Source: an uncultured Eubacteriales bacterium (GTDB lineage: Bacteria; Bacillota; Clostridia; Oscillospirales; Acutalibacteraceae). From it: a stretch of 17,150 bases of DNA. The notes under the pieces are model-generated. The model saw nothing but the letters and a program-made list of their open reading frames with translations. It was not told where the DNA came from and searched no databases. This document shows positions 14,157 to 17,150 of this stretch, piece by piece. Each line of letters opens with the position of its first letter. Position 1 is the stretch's first letter. The position numbers and the translations under genes were made by a program. The stretch covers positions 1 to 17,150 of the forward strand of contig CAQBRY010000027.1 of assembly GCA_948762645.1 (NCBI GenBank), read 5' to 3'.

Positions 14157-14612
14157 TTAAAGTTTTACATTTCCAGATATCACACGTGATTTAAATAGTA
14201 TTCCATCTAAATGATCAATTTCATGGCAAAGAGCTCTTGCCTTAAGTGCTCTACCACATATTTCTATATCTTCTCCAAACCTATTTTTTGCATTAACCTT
14301 TACAATCATAGGTCTTAATGTTATTCCCCATTGTCCGGGACAAGATAAACATCCTTCTTGTTCCCTCTGTTCTCCGCTCGATTCAACAATCTTTGGATTA
14401 ACCATTTCAACCAGTCCATCACCAGTGTCTACTACTGCTACTCTCCTAAGTATCCCTACCTGCGGTGCTGCAAGGCCAACTCCGCCTGACTTATACATAG
14501 TCTCTTTCATATCGTTTAACAATTCATGTAGCCTTTCATCGAACTTATCTACTTCCCTACATTTTTTTGTCAATATTTCATCGCCTTCATAAACTATCTT
14601 CCTTATTGCCAT
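14157..14612 (-). CDS. def: Peptide deformylase
   Basis: Def removes the formyl group from the N-terminal methionine of new proteins; it is a metal-dependent cytosolic enzyme. The 151 residues carry all three signatures: GVGLAAPQVG (44-53), EGCLSCPG (86-93, metal ligand Cys88) and HEIDHLDG (130-137, ligands His130 and His134 with Glu131). The frame can be read from a GTG at 14624, but that GTG is part of the GGGGTG ribosome binding site; ATG 14612, 9 nt downstream, gives the normal MAIRKIVYEGDE start. It follows priA by 17 nt. Between def and the next gene (14064-14156) there is a promoter but no clear GC-rich terminator, so some readthrough from def is possible. Confidence 0.96.
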   Translation of the reverse strand: MAIRKIVYEGDEILTKKCREVDKFDERLHELLNDMKETMYKSGGVGLAAPQVGILRRVAVVDTGDGLVEMVNPKIVESSGEQREQEGCLSCPGQWGITLRPMIVKVNAKNRFGEDIEICGRALKARALCHEIDHLDGILFKSRVISGNVKL

Positions 14613-14629
14613 AATTTCAAACACCCCTA

Positions 14630-17038
14630 TTATAATATTGATTCCGGATTAATATCTATAAATACATTTACATTACTAATTTTAATACTTTTTTCTGAAT
14701 TTTCAAAAACTTCTCTTAAGATTTCTCTAAATTTTTTACTTTCTCTACATTTTATAACCATTTTATATCTATATTTGTCACCAATTTTTTTTATATTTGC
14801 AGAAATAGGATTATATATCCTGATAGGTAATTTTTCTTTTTTACTGTCAATCACTTTACATAAAATTTCGAAAAACCTCTCAGAATATCTTTTTACATTA
14901 TACTCTTTCTTCCCAACAAATCCTATTATACATATATCACAAAACGGTGGATACAGTAAAGTTTTTCTAATGGCTAATTCAGACCTGTAGAACGCCTTAT
15001 AGTCTTGCTTTGAAGCTAATTTTATCACTTCATTTTCCGGTTCATAAGATTGTATTAAAGCCACTCCGGGTAAAATATCTCTGCCTGAACGTCCGACAAC
15101 TTGAGTAATTAATGAAAATGTTTTTTCATAACTTCTAAAATCATTGTTCCACAACATACTATCTACAGATAAAACTCCAACTAACGTAACTTTAGGAAAA
15201 TTAAATCCTTTGGCTATCATTTGTGTTCCTATCATTATATCATAGTTTCCTAATGAAAATTCATTAAATATATCTTCATACTTTTTTGACATTATTATAT
15301 CTGAATCAACTCTCAATATCCTAGCACTAGGGAAAATATTATTTAATATCTCCTCAACTTTCTGCGTACCTAGTCCAGAATATAACATACATGAATCTCC
15401 ACATTCAGGACACACTTCTATAAACTTTGTTGAATACCCACAATAATGACACATTAGTCTTTTGTTATCTAAGTGATAATTTAAAGAAATATTGCAATTA
15501 GGACACACTAAAACTTCTCCACATTTCCTGCATCTAGCAAAAGTGTGATATCCTCTTCTGTTAATAAGAATAGCAGATTGCTGATGGCATTTCAAATTAT
15601 CATCCATAAGTTTTACAAGCCTGGAGCTAAAAGGAGTTGTGTTTCCCTTTTTAAACTCTAAATTCATATCTACTACTTCTACCTTAGGCAAACTTAAATT
15701 ATTGTACCTCTTATCCAAAGTATAGAGGTTATATTTACCCGTTTGAGATAAAAAATAACTTTCAATAGAAGGCGTTGCAGAACACAGTACCAACATACTT
15801 TTATTATATTTTGATCTAAATTTTGCTATGTCTTTTGCATTAAATCTTGGGGTGAATTCTGACTTATATGTATGTTCCTGCTCTTCGTCTATTACGATCA
15901 AACCCAAATTATTAATCGGCGAAAATACAGACATTCTTGTCCCAACCACTATCTTAACTTTTCCATTCTTTATACGTTTCCATTCCTCAAATCTTTGTAG
16001 ATACGATAAGCCACTATGCATAATTGCTACATCTTCGCCATACCTAGATTTAAATAACCTGATAACTTGCGCTGTAAGACAAATCTCAGGAACCATATAT
16101 ATAATTCCTTTGTTTCCAGATAATACATAATCCATTAATTTTAAAAGTATTAACGTCTTTCCACTGCCCGTAATACCATGAAGTAAATTCAAAGAAACAT
16201 CCGTCAAATTCTTACACAACTGCTTATATATTTTATCTTGATCATCAGTTAAAATAATAGGATCGTTTTTTATATGTAATCTATCATTTACGAAAGTATC
16301 ATTAATATTACTTCCTACTACTTTTTCAAAATACTCTATTAAACCACCTTTAACAAGATTTTTTATAACTGCTTGCGTACATCCCGTAAAATATATTAGC
16401 TCCTTAACAGACGCATATTCAGTATCCTCTAAGAATTCAAGTATAATCTTTTGCTTTTTGGTTATTTTACGGTTTATAATATTATAATTTTCTCTAATTT
16501 TAACATACTTACAAATTCTTTCTCCAATATATTTAGTACTTCCTATAGTAATAATTTCTTTGTCTAAAAGTCCATATATAATATCGGCTTTAACTTTACG
16601 CTTTTTATTACTAATAATACTATCCATAAATTCTATTTCTTCCAAACACAAATTTTCTTTTTCAATCTTATACTTATATTGGTCAACTTTAAATTTAAAG
16701 TTAGACTTTTTATCTATGTTAGATGGAAGAATTAATTTTAGAGCATCAAAATATGTACAAAAGTATTTTTCCTTCATCCACAATACTAAATTTGTCATTT
16801 CCTCATTTAAAAATGGTACTGGATCAAGTACAGAATAAATTTTTTTTAAATTTAAATTCTCATGATCTTCCACTGTGTCTATAATAATTCCTATTCTTAT
16901 ACTATTATTAGATCCAAAAGGAATTAAAACTCTACACCCACATTTTACCGTATTTTTCAATTTTTCCGGTATTATATAGGTATAAAGTTTATCTCTTAAA
17001 TATTTTAATTTGTCTACTGCAATTCTAGCTAATAATAT
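14630..17038 (-). CDS. priA: Primosomal protein N', PriA helicase (probable ATA start)
   Basis: PriA restarts stalled replication forks: it binds branched DNA, unwinds 3'-5' and loads the primosome. The best reading has 802 residues. After the N-terminal DNA-binding domain come Walker A HGITGSGKT (about 287-295), motif II IDEEQEHTYK (about 382-391), the CSATPS motif, and a zinc domain with paired cysteines (CRKCGEVLVCPNC, CHYCG, CPECG) inserted in the helicase core. Late helicase motifs IGTQMIAKGFNFP and QVVGRSGR follow. The first ordinary start (TTG 16960) cuts off part of the conserved N-terminus: in-frame codons upstream encode LARIAVDKLKYLRDKLYTYI-type sequence fitting PriA, back to ATA at 17038, which lies 8 nt after AAGGAAG and directly after a TAA stop. 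No ATG, GTG or TTG exists in that extension. It heads priA-def. Confidence 0.93.
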   Translation of the reverse strand: MLLARIAVDKLKYLRDKLYTYIIPEKLKNTVKCGCRVLIPFGSNNSIRIGIIIDTVEDHENLNLKKIYSVLDPVPFLNEEMTNLVLWMKEKYFCTYFDALKLILPSNIDKKSNFKFKVDQYKYKIEKENLCLEEIEFMDSIISNKKRKVKADIIYGLLDKEIITIGSTKYIGERICKYVKIRENYNIINRKITKKQKIILEFLEDTEYASVKELIYFTGCTQAVIKNLVKGGLIEYFEKVVGSNINDTFVNDRLHIKNDPIILTDDQDKIYKQLCKNLTDVSLNLLHGITGSGKTLILLKLMDYVLSGNKGIIYMVPEICLTAQVIRLFKSRYGEDVAIMHSGLSYLQRFEEWKRIKNGKVKIVVGTRMSVFSPINNLGLIVIDEEQEHTYKSEFTPRFNAKDIAKFRSKYNKSMLVLCSATPSIESYFLSQTGKYNLYTLDKRYNNLSLPKVEVVDMNLEFKKGNTTPFSSRLVKLMDDNLKCHQQSAILINRRGYHTFARCRKCGEVLVCPNCNISLNYHLDNKRLMCHYCGYSTKFIEVCPECGDSCMLYSGLGTQKVEEILNNIFPSARILRVDSDIIMSKKYEDIFNEFSLGNYDIMIGTQMIAKGFNFPKVTLVGVLSVDSMLWNNDFRSYEKTFSLITQVVGRSGRDILPGVALIQSYEPENEVIKLASKQDYKAFYRSELAIRKTLLYPPFCDICIIGFVGKKEYNVKRYSERFFEILCKVIDSKKEKLPIRIYNPISANIKKIGDKYRYKMVIKCRESKKFREILREVFENSEKSIKISNVNVFIDINPESIL

Positions 17039-17046
17039 TTATATTA

Positions 17047-17053
17047 CTTCCTT
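17047..17053 (-). promoter_or_regulatory. Ribosome binding site AAGGAAG that decides the priA start
   Basis: On the - strand AAGGAAG lies 8 nt before ATA 17038-17036 in the priA frame. No comparable site precedes TTG 16960. Its position favours initiation at or next to the ATA. Confidence 0.6.
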
Positions 17054-17064
17054 ACATAAAAACT

Positions 17065-17150
17065 TTAATCTGTGAGTTCGACATCAAATGCTTTGGCAAT
17101 TTCTTCTGAACCTTCTAACTTTTTCAATTTTCTTTCAAAATACTTTTCAG
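17065..17150 (-). CDS. C-terminal fragment of an unidentified gene upstream of priA
   Basis: An open frame enters from the right edge and encodes 28 residues ending EEIAKAFDVELTD before TAA at 17067-17065, 26 nt ahead of the priA ATA codon. The sequence is charged and helical (EKYFERKLKKLEG). In many Firmicutes rpoZ and coaBC precede priA, but I cannot match this tail to either. It is probably co-transcribed with priA. The evidence is the open frame and spacing only. Confidence 0.5.
   Translation of the reverse strand, partial: EKYFERKLKKLEGSEEIAKAFDVELTD

Noticed and set aside
14340..14352. Extra Cys in the deformylase EGCLSCPG motif as an anomaly
   Set aside because: The x position of EGCLSxPG is variable and Cys there is, as far as I recall, ordinary in clostridial deformylases.

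Overview
The window is AT-rich (the intergenic stretches almost entirely A/T), densely coded and Gram-positive in style: clear AGGAGG-like ribosome binding sites, sigma-A type TTGACA/TATAAT promoters and short intrinsic terminators. The gene set (an [FeFe] hydrogenase, type-4 iron-sulfur uracil-DNA glycosylase, YugP-type zinc peptidase, priA-def-fmt-yugP order, metG-tatD pair, MEP-pathway ispF) points to an anaerobic low-GC Firmicute of class Clostridia. The residue style of UDG, GalE and the DUF2493-like protein recalls Oscillospirales, but that placement is an inference from memory. No transposon, phage gene, CRISPR array or rRNA was seen. No stretch over 300 bases lacks a gene; the longest (752-961, about 210 bases) holds a promoter and the tRNA terminator.

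Layout. (1) Positions 2-391: 3' part of a glyceraldehyde-3-phosphate dehydrogenase gene on +, ending at a bidirectional terminator shared with a convergent 82-residue unknown protein. (2) A tRNA-Thr(CGT) on - with its own promoter and terminator. (3) A - strand cluster read from 6676 down: metG, tatD, ispF, galE (gaps of 4 to 21 nt or a 4-nt overlap), then, after 76 nt holding its own candidate promoter, a monomeric [FeFe] hydrogenase. (4) A + strand NitT/TauT-type ABC importer (lipoprotein, ATPase, permease) closed by a terminator. (5) A + strand operon of a divergent SLOG/DUF2493-like protein, a type-4 uracil-DNA glycosylase and a GNAT acetyltransferase, ending at a bidirectional terminator. 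(6) A - strand group running from the right edge: unknown partial gene, priA, def, then an orphan coiled-coil gene with a consensus promoter and its own terminator, then fmt and yugP.

How they work together. fmt, def and metG cover methionine charging, formylation and deformylation of the initiator; priA restarts replication forks; UDG removes uracil from DNA. The importer substrate is unknown. No complete new multi-gene system is proven here. The best candidates for something undescribed are the orphan coiled-coil gene inserted between def and fmt, priA (whose conserved N-terminus extends upstream of any ATG/GTG/TTG and seems to begin at an ATA codon behind a good Shine-Dalgarno), the SLOG-like protein with altered signature motifs beside UDG, and the palindrome lying over the hydrogenase promoter. 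Several starts were moved from the longest ORF to the codon with proper ribosome-binding-site spacing.
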